Assembly (NCBI RefSeq): GCF_003932755.1
Contig: NZ_CP024202.1
Span: 3,968,001-4,032,000 of the forward strand
Direction of reading: 5' to 3'
Length of the DNA stretch: 64,000 nt
Source of the DNA: Methylomicrobium sp. wino1
Lineage (GTDB): Bacteria; Pseudomonadota; Gammaproteobacteria; Methylococcales; Methylomonadaceae
The translations under genes and the position numbers were made by a program. The notes below the pieces were generated by a model that saw only the letters and a list, made by a program, of their open reading frames with translations, was not told the origin of the DNA and ran no database searches. Of this stretch, positions 8,847 to 17,731 are shown piece after piece. Each line of letters opens with the position of its first letter. Position 1 is the first letter of the stretch.

Positions 8847-9803
8847 ATGACCAACCACCTTTTGAATAGACCTATATTTATAGTCGGATCAGGAAGATCG
8901 GGCACTACATTATTACAGAGAATGCTTGGATCGCATTCGAGGGTTTCATCTCCAACCGGTGAATCTCATTTTTTTATTCCCTTATATAAAAATCAGAATA
9001 AATATGGCGACTTATCTAAGGTTGAAAACGTAAAAAAAGTTCTTGAAGAAATGCGCCGGATAAGCCGAGAATTCGTAGAAGAAGATTTGCATGGAATAGA
9101 ATTTAATTCAAGCCAACTCGCTCAGGAATTTGTCGATAATGGTTATAATACGATTATTTCTATTATCAATGGTCTACTGAGTAAGAATGCTTACGAAGAA
9201 GGTAAACAAAGATGGCTAGATAAAACACCTTACTATGTTTTACATATTAAAACCATTTTAGAAATGTTTCCGGATGCTCAATTTATTCATATCATTAGAG
9301 ACGGAAGAGATTGTGCTCTCTCAATGCTTGAACGAAAATTCGACTTGAAAATTTTTAATACATATCATGCGGCTTATACATGGTCTAAATATGTTAATGC
9401 CGGACAAGCTGCAAAATCAATTTTACCTGCTAATTCATATTTTGAAATAAAATACGAGGATTTAATTTCCGACCCGGAAACCAATATTGTTAAAATTTGT
9501 GAATATTTAGGTGAAACGTTTGAGCCTAATGTCATTCACTTTAAAAAGTCTCAGGATCCAAATAATAAGACTCCCTTACTCAGCAAGGATCTACAAAGTA
9601 CAAATACTGGGAAATGGAGAGCCAAAATGACTGATCGTCAAATTAAAATCTTTGAATCATTAGCTGGGAATACTTTAGTCCGCTGTGGATATGAATTATC
9701 ATTGCCCCATCCTAAAATCAATTTTTTTGAATGGATTGCAAGCGAACTACATATAAAGTTATGTCTTTTTTATTGCCGCCATTTTTTAAATAAACGTAAA
9801 TGA
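8847..9803 (+). CDS. PAPS-dependent sulfotransferase
   Basis: The protein has 318 residues. The 5'-phosphosulfate loop is FIVGSGRSGTTLLQRML near the N-terminus, and the 3'-phosphate-binding segment is FIHIIRDGRDCALSML. Both are diagnostic for the Sulfotransfer_3-like fold. It transfers sulfate from PAPS to a hydroxyl or amine, here most likely of the glycan. The coding sequence is noticeably A+T-rich compared with the flanking GT2 genes. It follows the previous gene by ten bases and overlaps the next by four (ATGA), so it is an integral operon member. Confidence 0.88.
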   Translation: MTNHLLNRPIFIVGSGRSGTTLLQRMLGSHSRVSSPTGESHFFIPLYKNQNKYGDLSKVENVKKVLEEMRRISREFVEEDLHGIEFNSSQLAQEFVDNGYNTIISIINGLLSKNAYEEGKQRWLDKTPYYVLHIKTILEMFPDAQFIHIIRDGRDCALSMLERKFDLKIFNTYHAAYTWSKYVNAGQAAKSILPANSYFEIKYEDLISDPETNIVKICEYLGETFEPNVIHFKKSQDPNNKTPLLSKDLQSTNTGKWRAKMTDRQIKIFESLAGNTLVRCGYELSLPHPKINFFEWIASELHIKLCLFYCRHFLNKRK

Positions 9804-10729
9804 ACTTGACAGTTACTATTTGTACCCATAATCGGCACGAATTATTGCTAAAAACACTTTTATCAATCAATAACTCGGCAATTCCGGATCAAATCAATCT
9901 TTCTATTTTGGTTATCGCAAATAACTGCAGCGATGATACGATTTACTGTCTACAAAACTATCAATCAATACAACAATCAGAAAATTTATTTCCTTTGGTT
10001 TATGCCGAAGAACCTAGACCAGGAAAATCACATGCCTTAAATAAAGCGTTAACAATTATCGAAGATGATTGGATATGCTTTATCGATGATGATCATCGTC
10101 TTGATAATCATTATTTCCAAGCTGTGCTCAATGCCATTATCAAATATCCTGAGACCAATCTATTCTCCGGAAAAATCATCCCCGATTGGACTGGTGAAGA
10201 ACCTGAGTGGGCTCATGAAACTGGTGAGTTTAAAATTACGCCTTATCCGGTCCCCTATTTCGATCTTGGCGAAGAATCATTGACTTTAACTGCAAGCACA
10301 TCGATTCCGGGCGGAGGAAATTTAATAGTTAATCGGAATGTGTTTGAGCGAATAGGCAACTTCTCTATAGCTCTTGGCCCTAAAGGCCATGATTTAATGG
10401 GCAGTGAAGATAGCGACTTTGTACTGAGAGCTCTTCAGGCCGGCGAAAGGCTTCGCTATATACCCGATATCATTCAATATCATTATGTAAATCCGGAGCA
10501 TTTTAAACTCCGTTTTCTTATCAAGAAAAGTTTTCAAAGAAATCGATCAATTACTTTAATTCATCGGCCGGAAAGTACCAAAATACCATTATATTTATGG
10601 TCTAAACTCCTACGATATTTTACAGGTACCTTATTTAGCTTCCAAAAATACAAAACTCGTTTTTATATAACCCGTATTGCCGGAGTACTTGGTCAAATGG
10701 CTGGCTACTTACAATCTAAAAACTACTGA
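9800..10729 (+). CDS. GT2 family glycosyltransferase
   Basis: The protein has 309 residues. It begins directly with LTVTICTHNRHELL, the GT-A nucleotide fold. CFIDDDHRLDN carries the DDD metal site, and SEDSDFVLRALQAGE is the second conserved acidic segment. It is paralogous in layout to the 7898 gene. The start overlaps the sulfotransferase stop by four bases (ATGA), indicating translational coupling. The acceptor and sugar cannot be read from sequence. Confidence 0.9.
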   Translation: MNLTVTICTHNRHELLLKTLLSINNSAIPDQINLSILVIANNCSDDTIYCLQNYQSIQQSENLFPLVYAEEPRPGKSHALNKALTIIEDDWICFIDDDHRLDNHYFQAVLNAIIKYPETNLFSGKIIPDWTGEEPEWAHETGEFKITPYPVPYFDLGEESLTLTASTSIPGGGNLIVNRNVFERIGNFSIALGPKGHDLMGSEDSDFVLRALQAGERLRYIPDIIQYHYVNPEHFKLRFLIKKSFQRNRSITLIHRPESTKIPLYLWSKLLRYFTGTLFSFQKYKTRFYITRIAGVLGQMAGYLQSKNY

Positions 10730-10739
10730 ATCTTACTTC

Positions 10740-11999
10740 ATGCGCGATATTGTCGTTCTTATCTTTTTATGCGGATGTATTGTCGCTGCCATCAAAAAAC
10801 CCTGGTGGGGTGTGCTTTCGCTTGCCATTTTCAGTTACTTGAACCCTCACGCTTATGCTTGGGGTTTTGTGCGAACTTTACCGGTCTATTATGTGCTCTT
10901 TTTAGTTGTTGCTTTTCGTGCATTTACAACCAAAGATAAACAATCCATACCCAAAGACTGGCGTATCTATTTTTTTATTTTGTTGTGGCTTTATTTCATT
11001 TTCACTACTACTCAAGCGTATTTTCAAACCATTGCTTGGGAACGGTTTTGGTTTATCACCAAAATTTATATACCTTTTTATTTCACATTAGTCCTAATCA
11101 ATACTCGAGAAAAGCTTTACTATCTTATTATTACAATCGGAGCTTCTATTGGCATCGTAGCACTTAAAGGGGGACTTTTCGCCTTGGCAACTGGATTCGG
11201 TCACCGTGTATACGGCCCGCCTGCAACTCAATTTGAAGGAAACAATGAGTTTGCGGTCGCTATGTTGATATCAATTCCGTTACTTTTGGTTTGGCAAAAA
11301 CAAACACTCAATCCATTGATAAAAAAGGGGCTACTTTTTTCCATACCTATAATCTATGCGGCTTCATTGTCGTCTTGGTCCAGAGGCGCCTTACTGACAA
11401 TGGCTGCATTGACCCTAATATTAATATGGCATAGCAATCGTAAATATTTGGCTATCCCGTTAGTATTAGCCGGCGCATTTTTTGCCAAAGACTATATGCC
11501 TCAGGAGTGGTTCGGTCGCATGGAAACAATCGATACCTACCAGGAAGATGCTTCCGCTATGAGCCGAATAGAAATTTGGACAGACGGATGGAACCACACT
11601 CTTCAAAAACCTTTTACCGGTGCTGGTTTCGAAGGATGGATGTATGTTGGCAAACGCGACTGGCACAGTTCTTATGTTGAAATGTTTTCCGAACATGGAT
11701 TTGTCGCATTCGGTCTTTGGTTTTCGATGATTTTCGGCAGTGTCATTAGCTTAACTTTACTGCCTAAAAAAACTAAGAATATCGAAGGTATGGAATGGGT
11801 TACTAATTACTGTTTCATGGTGAGAGCATCAATCATCTGTTATATGGTCGGCACCGCATTTTTAGGACTGTCTTATTGGGATTTGATTTATCATTTAGTA
11901 TTTATTTCAGTATTAATCAAAAAATTTGCACTAGAAGAAATGGAGACGAAAGAATCTTCAAGCAAACGCCAGAGAAATTTATCTCCTTTTGCCATATGA
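10740..11999 (+). CDS. exosortase-A-associated O-glycosylation ligase (Wzy/WaaL-like)
   Basis: This polytopic membrane protein has 419 residues from ATG 10740. The frame extends up to 10677 inside the previous gene, but the family begins with MRDIVVLIFLCGC. The N-terminal pattern, KPWWGVLSLAIF then YLNPHAYAWGFV, matches the PEP-CTERM/exosortase-A O-ligase family (TIGR03097). WSRGALLTM is the usual ligase-superfamily motif, and about ten membrane segments are visible. It should polymerise or transfer the lipid-linked glycan on the periplasmic side. The family link implies that XrtA/PEP-CTERM machinery exists elsewhere in this genome; none is in the window. Confidence 0.85.
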   Translation: MRDIVVLIFLCGCIVAAIKKPWWGVLSLAIFSYLNPHAYAWGFVRTLPVYYVLFLVVAFRAFTTKDKQSIPKDWRIYFFILLWLYFIFTTTQAYFQTIAWERFWFITKIYIPFYFTLVLINTREKLYYLIITIGASIGIVALKGGLFALATGFGHRVYGPPATQFEGNNEFAVAMLISIPLLLVWQKQTLNPLIKKGLLFSIPIIYAASLSSWSRGALLTMAALTLILIWHSNRKYLAIPLVLAGAFFAKDYMPQEWFGRMETIDTYQEDASAMSRIEIWTDGWNHTLQKPFTGAGFEGWMYVGKRDWHSSYVEMFSEHGFVAFGLWFSMIFGSVISLTLLPKKTKNIEGMEWVTNYCFMVRASIICYMVGTAFLGLSYWDLIYHLVFISVLIKKFALEEMETKESSSKRQRNLSPFAI

Positions 12000-12046
12000 T
12001 CGAATCAACGCGTAGAAAAAGGATTTAAGCCGCCAAAATACAATCC

Positions 12047-12081
12047 GCGTATTTAAATTTGCTAATTCATTTCAAATACGC
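12047..12081. terminator. hairpin between convergent genes
   Basis: GCGTATTT (12047-12054) pairs with AAATACGC (12074-12081) around a 19-base loop, just past the ligase gene and touching the end of the convergent sulfotransferase gene. It has no clean U-run, so terminator function is only plausible. Confidence 0.3.
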
Positions 12082-13020
12082 TCAACATCTATTTTCCGAA
12101 ACCTTATCTAACGAATCTTGATTTAGATCGTAAACCATGTGCAACACCCGCTCTATCCTGTCTCGATTAGCGCTCTTTTTCCACTTCTCGACGCCAATTT
12201 CGGAAAATGTATTGTATGGCTTGTTTAAAACCGAACGACAATGGTTTTGCATGGCTTGATCGAAAGGCACCGAACAACCGTCAAAAAGCCGCTTAAACTC
12301 TTCGACCGGGTCGGCAATCAATGCTTCGTAGCTGACTTCATGCCATTGTTCGACCGGAATCGTCTTTTTGGCGGAAAGAATCGCTTTGTTCATCGCTTTG
12401 TATTGAAACGCGCAAACTTCTTCGATAGTCGATCGAGTCAATTGTCGCCAACCTTCGGCTAGAAAAAAACACCAGCGTTTGTATTTGCCGTTATCAATGG
12501 CAATATCTTCAGGCAATTCATCTGCCCAAGTCCCAAACTCATCGGCTTTATTCCAACCTTTGATTAACGAATCGATATTATCTCCGGGATTCCGCTTGAT
12601 ATACACGAAATGCGCATCGGGAAATAATCGGTATAGATAAGGCACCGAGAGTCCGTTTTGATTGTTTTTATCGACAATACGCCACTTGCCGGTTTGCGTG
12701 TAGAAAAAACGCGTTACGATTTCACGGTCTTTATCGCTGGCCGATTCAGGTTCGATTTCGTGCGAATCCCAATTTCTTTCCGACAAAGGATGCAATTGTA
12801 CCCAGAAATCGTGAGTTTCTTTTTGCAAACTGCCTAAATATTTTGATTCGGAAAAGGTTTTATAGACCAGGGTTGTCCCGGATCGGCTACAGCCAATAAC
12901 GAAAATCGGTTGTTTCAATTTAATGTTTAAATAAGGAGACGCTAGACTGCGCGCTTTTATTGACACCAGTTTTTGATAATGCTTTAACGTTTTTTCGATT
13001 TTTTCTTGTAATTGATTCAT
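12082..13020 (-). CDS. sulfotransferase family protein
   Basis: The protein has 312 residues. The PAPS loop is FVIGCSRSGTTLVYKTF (about residues 35-52) and the 3'-phosphate site is FVYIKRNPGDNIDSLIKGW. These are the two signature elements of the Sulfotransfer_1/3 fold. It is a second, divergent sulfotransferase of the locus, transcribed towards the ligase gene. Compared with the 8847 gene it is less A+T-rich and only distantly similar. A role in sulfating the same polysaccharide is inferred from proximity. Confidence 0.85.
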   Translation of the reverse strand: MNQLQEKIEKTLKHYQKLVSIKARSLASPYLNIKLKQPIFVIGCSRSGTTLVYKTFSESKYLGSLQKETHDFWVQLHPLSERNWDSHEIEPESASDKDREIVTRFFYTQTGKWRIVDKNNQNGLSVPYLYRLFPDAHFVYIKRNPGDNIDSLIKGWNKADEFGTWADELPEDIAIDNGKYKRWCFFLAEGWRQLTRSTIEEVCAFQYKAMNKAILSAKKTIPVEQWHEVSYEALIADPVEEFKRLFDGCSVPFDQAMQNHCRSVLNKPYNTFSEIGVEKWKKSANRDRIERVLHMVYDLNQDSLDKVSENRC

Positions 13021-13056
13021 TTTATTTATCGCTCAGGTTTTCCAATTGCGCAACAC

Positions 13057-14637
13057 TTATACTGAATCCTTCCCTATTTTTGAGATTGACTCAATTGATT
13101 CTAAGTCGAAGCCTATAACAGATCGGCTGTCTTTGCTGAATTCTACTCCGATTAAATGAATCGGTTGATTGGCGCTACGGTATTTGTAGGCATAATGTTT
13201 GTCTTTGAGCTGCTGTAAGGCTTTTCCTTCCGGGACTAATTCGACTACTTTGAATTCGAACAGATAAATCTGGTTGTTGAAGCGGACTGTCATGTCGATG
13301 CGGCCTTGGTGCGTGACGTCTTCTAGAATGATATCCAAGCCTAATGCAGCGATGTGGCTATAGAATACGCTCGTATAAAAACCTTCGTATTGCGCGATCG
13401 GGTTGTTTCGATACCAATCGTTCGGGATGCTGGCATAGAGGCTTTCGAAATGGATTTTCAGGCCGGTGAAGTCGTTGGCGCTCAATAAATCGTAGAAGCG
13501 GCTTTGCGCTTGTTCGGCCAACATGCCGTCGTTAACCAGGCCTTTCAGTAAGGCATCGTTCAATGCGCTTTTGACTTCGAGATTGGGGGGTATTTCAACG
13601 CATATTCGATTCGCGCGCCCTGTTGTCGTCTGCCGTTCAAGGTCAGATAACCGGTCTGCCACAGCAGAGCCACGGTGGCGATGTTGTTGACGTCGAAGGT
13701 CGACAGCAGCGCTTCGCTGGCGTGAAGGCGTTCGAAATCCGGTGCAAAAAAGCCGCGCTCGGTCAATACGTCGATCAAGAATATCGGCGTGCCGGTTTCG
13801 AACCAGTACGGTTTGAATTCTCGGGTGCTGAATAACAGTAATAGATCGAATGGGTTGTAGACCGCCTCTCGCATCCAGTTGTAACCGTTGTACCAGTCTT
13901 GCATTTGCGTTCGATCCAGTCCTTCCAGTTCCGGCGCAAACACTTGATCGAGATCGTTTTCGGTGTAGCCGCAGAGCGGCGGAGTATTTGGGGGATACGG
14001 TGATATCTTCGAGGTTGTTCAGTCCTGAAAATATACTGGCTTTGCTAAATTTTGAGACGCCGGTCAGAAAGGCAAAATAAACATGGGCATCGGAATCTTT
14101 GATAACGGAGTATAAGTTAAGCAAACCATCGCGCATTTCGCGTGCAATTTCAGGCTTGGTTAAATTATCCAGTATTGGTTTGTCATATTCATCGATCAGA
14201 ATGACAACACGTTGCCCGGTTTCGGCATGTGTTTGTTCGATCAATTCGGCAAAACGGCCCGCGATGCTTTTCGCTTGCGTTGTGCATTGCAGAGACTTTT
14301 CGTGTTCGGCCAATATCTCCCGAATCCGTTCGTCCAACGCTTCGCGGCTTTGTAATTCGCCTTCGCCAAAGCTGATGCGAATGATGGGATTGCGTTTCGT
14401 CCAATCCCATCGGTCATGACAATACAATCCCTGAAAGAGCGTTTCGTTACCGGCAAACAGCTCGCCTATCGTATCTAAAAGCAAGGATTTGCCGAAGCGG
14501 CGCGGGCGGGACAGGAAGTAATATTTTCCTTCTTTGATCAAGCGCAGGATAAATTCGGTTTTATCGACGTAATAACAATCGTCTTTTCGGATTTCGCGGA
14601 AGGTTTGGATTCCGATGGGGAGTTTTTTTCGAGTCAT
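13057..14637 (-). pseudogene. AAA-ATPase-like / PD-(D/E)XK nuclease gene with two compensating frameshifts
   Basis: The N-terminus (PIGIQTFREIRKDDCYYVDK, then SRPRRFGKSLLLDT as Walker A and VVILIDEYDKPI as Walker B) and the C-terminus (GRIDMTVRFNNQIYLFEFKV, PD-(D/E)XK-like) match the intact paralogue at 18389-19945. The middle does not. Near 13977 an extra C (TCCGCCGCTCTGC against TCCGCGCTCTGC) shifts the frame. Near 13585 a run of six C (four expected) shifts it back by two more bases. The sum is +3, so the frame stays open over 526 codons while about 125 codons are read in the wrong frame. The correct middle (QDWYNGYNW, YNPFDLLLLF) is in the neighbouring frame at 13560-13943. It is probably non-functional unless the shifts are assembly errors. 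Confidence 0.85.
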
Positions 14638-15236
14638 CGGATATGCTCTTTTTCTATTGCCAACCCGGACATGAGTTCATCCGCCAATGGATATGCCGCA
14701 TTTTTGTTTCGTGGGTCAGGGATGCTTTCAAAATGACCGCGCACGCGTTCCAATAGAATTTGCTTTAAAGGGTTTTTCTCTGTTTGAGGCTGCCCAGCAG
14801 CGGGATGTCGGGAGTTTTTTAGTCATTTTTTTCACAATGGCTAATTACGTAATGCTATGATTATGCCAAAACAAGAAAACAATTGAAACGCAATAAATTG
14901 CGCTGGCGTGTTTCCGGCGAGGCATCGCCGTCTACCTCTAGGAATCACTGCCATTAAGTTAAGCCTTCTTCCCCCTTTGAAAAAGGGGGATTGAGGGGGA
15001 TTTATTAGAAATATCCCCCCAGCCCCTCGGCAATTGCTCCTGCATTGCCCTACCTCCTGCATCCTTGCAGTCGTCTTTTTCAAAGAGGGGAGTAAAACTC
15101 CAGGATCTTAACTTAATGGCAGTGCCCTCTAGCTCTGGGGCTCTACGTCTTTTAGGGGGGAGAGGATGTCCATTTTTATTGTCAGAGTAAAACTGGGATA
15201 TCAAACTCAGTTTTGTTAACTATTTAAGGAGTCATT
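14638..15236. other. 599-bp intergenic region with a TIR element
   Basis: This gap separates the broken ATPase gene from the VapB gene. Its main content is the inverted-repeat element at 14946-15124. The remainder has low-complexity C- and G-rich tracts of the CCCCCTTTGAAAAAGGGGG type. I see no credible gene in it. Confidence 0.5.
14946..15124. repeat. 179-bp inverted-repeat element, family CACTGCC
   Basis: The termini are CACTGCCATTAAGTTAAG (14946-14963) and its perfect complement (15107-15124), 18 of 18. The interior includes a CCCCCTTT/AAAGGGGG-type palindrome and has no open reading frame of note. The same terminus recurs at 20844-20861 (one end only) and at both ends of 23188-23342, there with a different interior. 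CCTCTAG occurs just outside each end, but its spacing makes it a doubtful target duplication. Confidence 0.75.
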
Positions 15237-15485
15237 ATGCAAACCGCTACAGTTTCTGAACAAGGCCAAGTCATTATTCCTCTGGATATTCGCAAACAAT
15301 TGGATATTACTCCAGGATGCCAGCTTAGTTTTATGGTAGAAGGCTCTAATTTAAGAGTTGAAATCACTCACCGTATTCAGTCGACAAAACCTGAAGACGG
15401 TTATGGATTGCTCGTTAGCAAATTACCAGGCGAACGGAATCTGGCGGAATTTGATGTTGCAAAAGTTATACGAGACGTTAAATGA
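15237..15485 (+). CDS. AbrB/MazE-fold antitoxin (VapB type)
   Basis: The protein has 82 residues. The swapped-hairpin DNA-binding domain is clear at the start: ATVSEQGQVIIPLDIRKQL then ITPGCQLSF. The C-terminal tail would wrap the toxin. AAGGAG lies a few bases before the ATG. The gene overlaps the following PIN-domain gene by four bases (ATGA), the usual VapBC arrangement. VapB dimers bind their own promoter and neutralise VapC. The toxin here is interrupted, so this may persist as an orphan antitoxin or regulator. Confidence 0.88.
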   Translation: MQTATVSEQGQVIIPLDIRKQLDITPGCQLSFMVEGSNLRVEITHRIQSTKPEDGYGLLVSKLPGERNLAEFDVAKVIRDVK

Positions 15486-15874
15486 TAGGTCTTGACACTA
15501 ATATTTTGGCTCGATTTTATGTCGACGACCCCAACGATTCGCAGGCAGCTAAACAACGCCCGATTGCTCGGCGCATCATGATTGAATCGCCTCAATTGTT
15601 TGTTCCATTAACCGTCATTTAGGAATTGGAGTGGGTACTACGTGCTTTTTATGAATTCGAACGTGCAGATTTTTGCCGCGCTATTGAGCATCTTCTAGGA
15701 CTCGCCAATGTTACCGTTGAAGAATGGCCTCGCGTTTCCCAAGCCTTAGCTTTACACGCAGAAGGCTTTGACTTTGCCGATGCTTTGCATCTGGCCGCTT
15801 GCAATCATTGTGAAAGTTTTTACAGCTTTGACGATCGACGTTTTGCTCGTCGGGGCCGCCCGTTTGCCATTTAG
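15482..15874 (+). pseudogene. VapC-type PIN-domain toxin interrupted by an amber codon
   Basis: Translation gives IGLDTNILARFYVDDPNDS (first PIN Asp) up to LFVPLTVI, then TAG at 15620-15622. After that come ELEWVLRAFYEFERADF and FDFADALHLAACN (third and fourth acidic residues), ending in SFDDRRFARR. Read through the stop, it is a complete PIN ribonuclease of about 130 residues. A single CAG-to-TAG change would explain the stop. The downstream part could start at TTG 15626 but would lack the first catalytic Asp. It is likely an inactive toxin unless amber suppression occurs. Confidence 0.85.
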
Positions 15875-15904
15875 ACCTAATGTTATCGTACCAATGGAAT
15901 AATA

Positions 15905-16048
15905 ATGCAGCAGACCATCACAGCAGATTGCCCACCTGAAATTTTATTGAGCTTAGATCTCAATGCCGAAAGTTTTAGAGCCTGCATAAAACAGCAAGCA
16001 GCCATTAGGCTATTTGGAGGAAGATTTGGATACCACGGCGATCGGTAG
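15905..16048 (+). pseudogene. UPF0175-like small protein, truncated remnant
   Basis: A 47-codon frame begins MQQTITADCPPEILLSLDL and continues through AAIRLFGGRFG before stopping. This resembles the first half of UPF0175 proteins (antitoxin-like, HTH-containing, normally about 80-90 residues). The helix-turn-helix half is missing. It ends at a TAG just before sequence related to the group II intron flank. It is probably a decayed partner-type gene next to the VapBC remnant. Confidence 0.45.
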
Positions 16049-16304
16049 TTTTTTCAGGTCATCTGTTAGGGTCTTTTTTTGGCAATATCTGAGTTGGGTT
16101 GGTCGCTTCGTGGGAGTCACTCCCCATAAGCTTCAACTGAGTACCTATTCTATGGAGCATTTGCAGTTTTATTTGTTATATCGGTACCCCCCTGAAGGGC
16201 ACGTGTGGATTGCCAATATCCTGGGACATGGATATGAAGCTATGCATACCATCCGTGGCACTATAGGGGTAGAGAAGAGCCGTTTCAGACTCTCCCCTCC
16301 CTCC

Positions 16305-16337
16305 GAACCGTGCGTGCGGTTCTCCCGCACACGGCTC
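16305..16337 (-). ncRNA. group II intron domain V
   Basis: On the minus strand this reads GAGCCGTGTGCGGGAG followed by AACCGCACGCACGGTTC, a 33-34-nt hairpin with the AGC triad at its start. This is the catalytic core signature of group II introns. A domain VI-like hairpin with ACGGCTCTTCTCTACC follows towards 16262. Confidence 0.8.
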
Positions 16338-16354
16338 TCCAGTCGATAGTTTCC

Positions 16355-17148
16355 TCATCGGGATTGACTCGCTTGCGCATGGGCTTCAGTCAGTGTGAAA
16401 AGTCCCAGGTTTGCGAAGTAGGCATTTGGCCATTGTTGATGGTCGCTGACGTTCCTCCCTGTCCCGCTCCCTTTCTTTTGGTACTTGCGCAAGATACTTC
16501 TGAGTCTGCGCCGTACAAATCCGCCCATGGCTTGTAACTCGCTCTTGTGGACGTGTTTAAAGTAGTTAAACCAGCCGCGGAATATCGGATTGAGTCGGTG
16601 AATCACGGTATCGATTGAAACTCCTTGGCTTCGCCGGGTCTGCGCTCTCATCTTATCCCGCATCGCTTTTCGGCTTTTCTTGCGGATTAAGCGCAGCCCC
16701 TTTTTGAAGGTGTAGCCCAGAAAGTCGAATCCGTGCGGGTCATTTTGTTCGTTGACAAGCCTTGTCTTGTCAGGATGCAGTTCGAGCTGGTGGTGCGCCA
16801 TCCACTGTTTCACTTCGGTCAGGGCTGCGTCGGCTTCGCTGGCCGCCAAGATTCCGCTTTACTTTCAAATCGCTCGATACTGATCTTGTCTATGCCGGCC
16901 GCGCCCCGGTTACTTTTCACCCGTTGCCAGGCGATCCGTAAGGTTCGCTCCGCATAGGTTTTGTCCATCATACTATGCCATTTGCCTCCTTTGACACCGT
17001 TGCCCAGTGCCGCCAACATGCGCTCCGTCCATAATCCGGCTTTCAACCCCGGACACTGCTCCAGTGCGGGGATGTCTGTTTCCTGTCTAGTCTCTTCTGG
17101 CACTGTGGATTCTACCTCTTCGGTTGCCTTTTCATATTCAGTTCGCAT
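16355..17148 (-). pseudogene. group II intron maturase/reverse transcriptase with RT core deleted
   Basis: Two overlapping frames make up the remnant. The first (17148 to 16819) has the N-terminus, with YAERTLRIAWQRVKSNRGAA and GIDKISIERFE (RT-0/1 region). The second (16849 to 16355) resumes just after where YADD should be, ASEADAALTEVKQWM, and continues through PHGFDFLGYTFKKG and the GIIM/X domain FRGWFNYFKHVHKSE. All of RT blocks 2-5, including the catalytic Asp pair, is gone, and the junction changes frame. Without these the intron cannot retrohome by itself, though the X-domain portion is intact. Confidence 0.88.
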
Positions 17149-17731
17149 CTATCTTCCTACCCCCCTTAGCTAAAAGCGGTTTTGCTTCCCGCTCGTCTCA
17201 ACGGCTACAGGACGTAAAACAGAGCCGGTTTCACGCTACGCCCTGCTGTCGGGATTTCTGGTTCGGCTTTCCCACAAGCTCTTCGAGGCTCTGTTTGTCT
17301 CCGTCTTCACTACTATGAGGGCTCTGACTCCTGCCGGTCGTTCACTGCAACCCGCAGGTCTCCCCGCTTGCCACGTACTACCTTCCTGTCATTCAATCTC
17401 CAAACATCCCATGCAGCTGAATCATCGCTTTAATAGCCAAGTCAGCGTGATCCGTGAGTTCCAGGCTTCGCCATGAATCCGAAGGCTCGCCACCACATGG
17501 AACCGAAACGAGTTTGCCTTACTACAGACTGACAGTTCATTTCCAGTTACTCCCCACCCCACCTCGCGGTGACGCAGTTACTTTCCTTTTCAGAGCTTTT
17601 GGCTTACTCTGGTACGGACTTTCACCGTACTGATAGTACGCCCTCGCGGGCGTACGGATTCCGCCAATCCCTGGCGGAATGACGCGTTATTTCCTTAAGT
17701 TTGCGCCTATGGCGTCGCTCCCACAGGGGTG

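Larger units (their letters stand above)
16262..17655 (-). mobile_element. degenerate group II intron (about 1.39 kb)
   Basis: On the minus strand the element starts at about 17655 with GTACGCCCGCGAGGG, close to the GUGYG 5' consensus. It continues through structured domain I sequence, carries maturase remnants, and ends near 16262. Domain V and VI are visible next to the 3' end. Bacterial group II introns with a maturase are usually 1.9 kb or more; the shortfall fits the internal deletion in the protein gene. The 5' exon side is a near-perfect hairpin (ATTCCGCCA/TGGCGGAAT at about 17659-17683). Both exact boundaries are estimates. Confidence 0.75.

Noticed and set aside
14934-15132. CCTCTAG on both sides of the 14946 element as a target duplication
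   Set aside because: The two copies are at unequal distances from the element ends, so it is probably coincidental.
14841-15204. Two minus-strand frames of about 80 codons
   Set aside because: They translate the CACTGCC repeat element and its G/C-rich tracts.
16014-16349. A 111-codon plus-strand frame between the UPF0175-like remnant and the intron
   Set aside because: It runs into the intron's domain V/VI on the opposite strand and has no ribosome-binding site or recognisable family.
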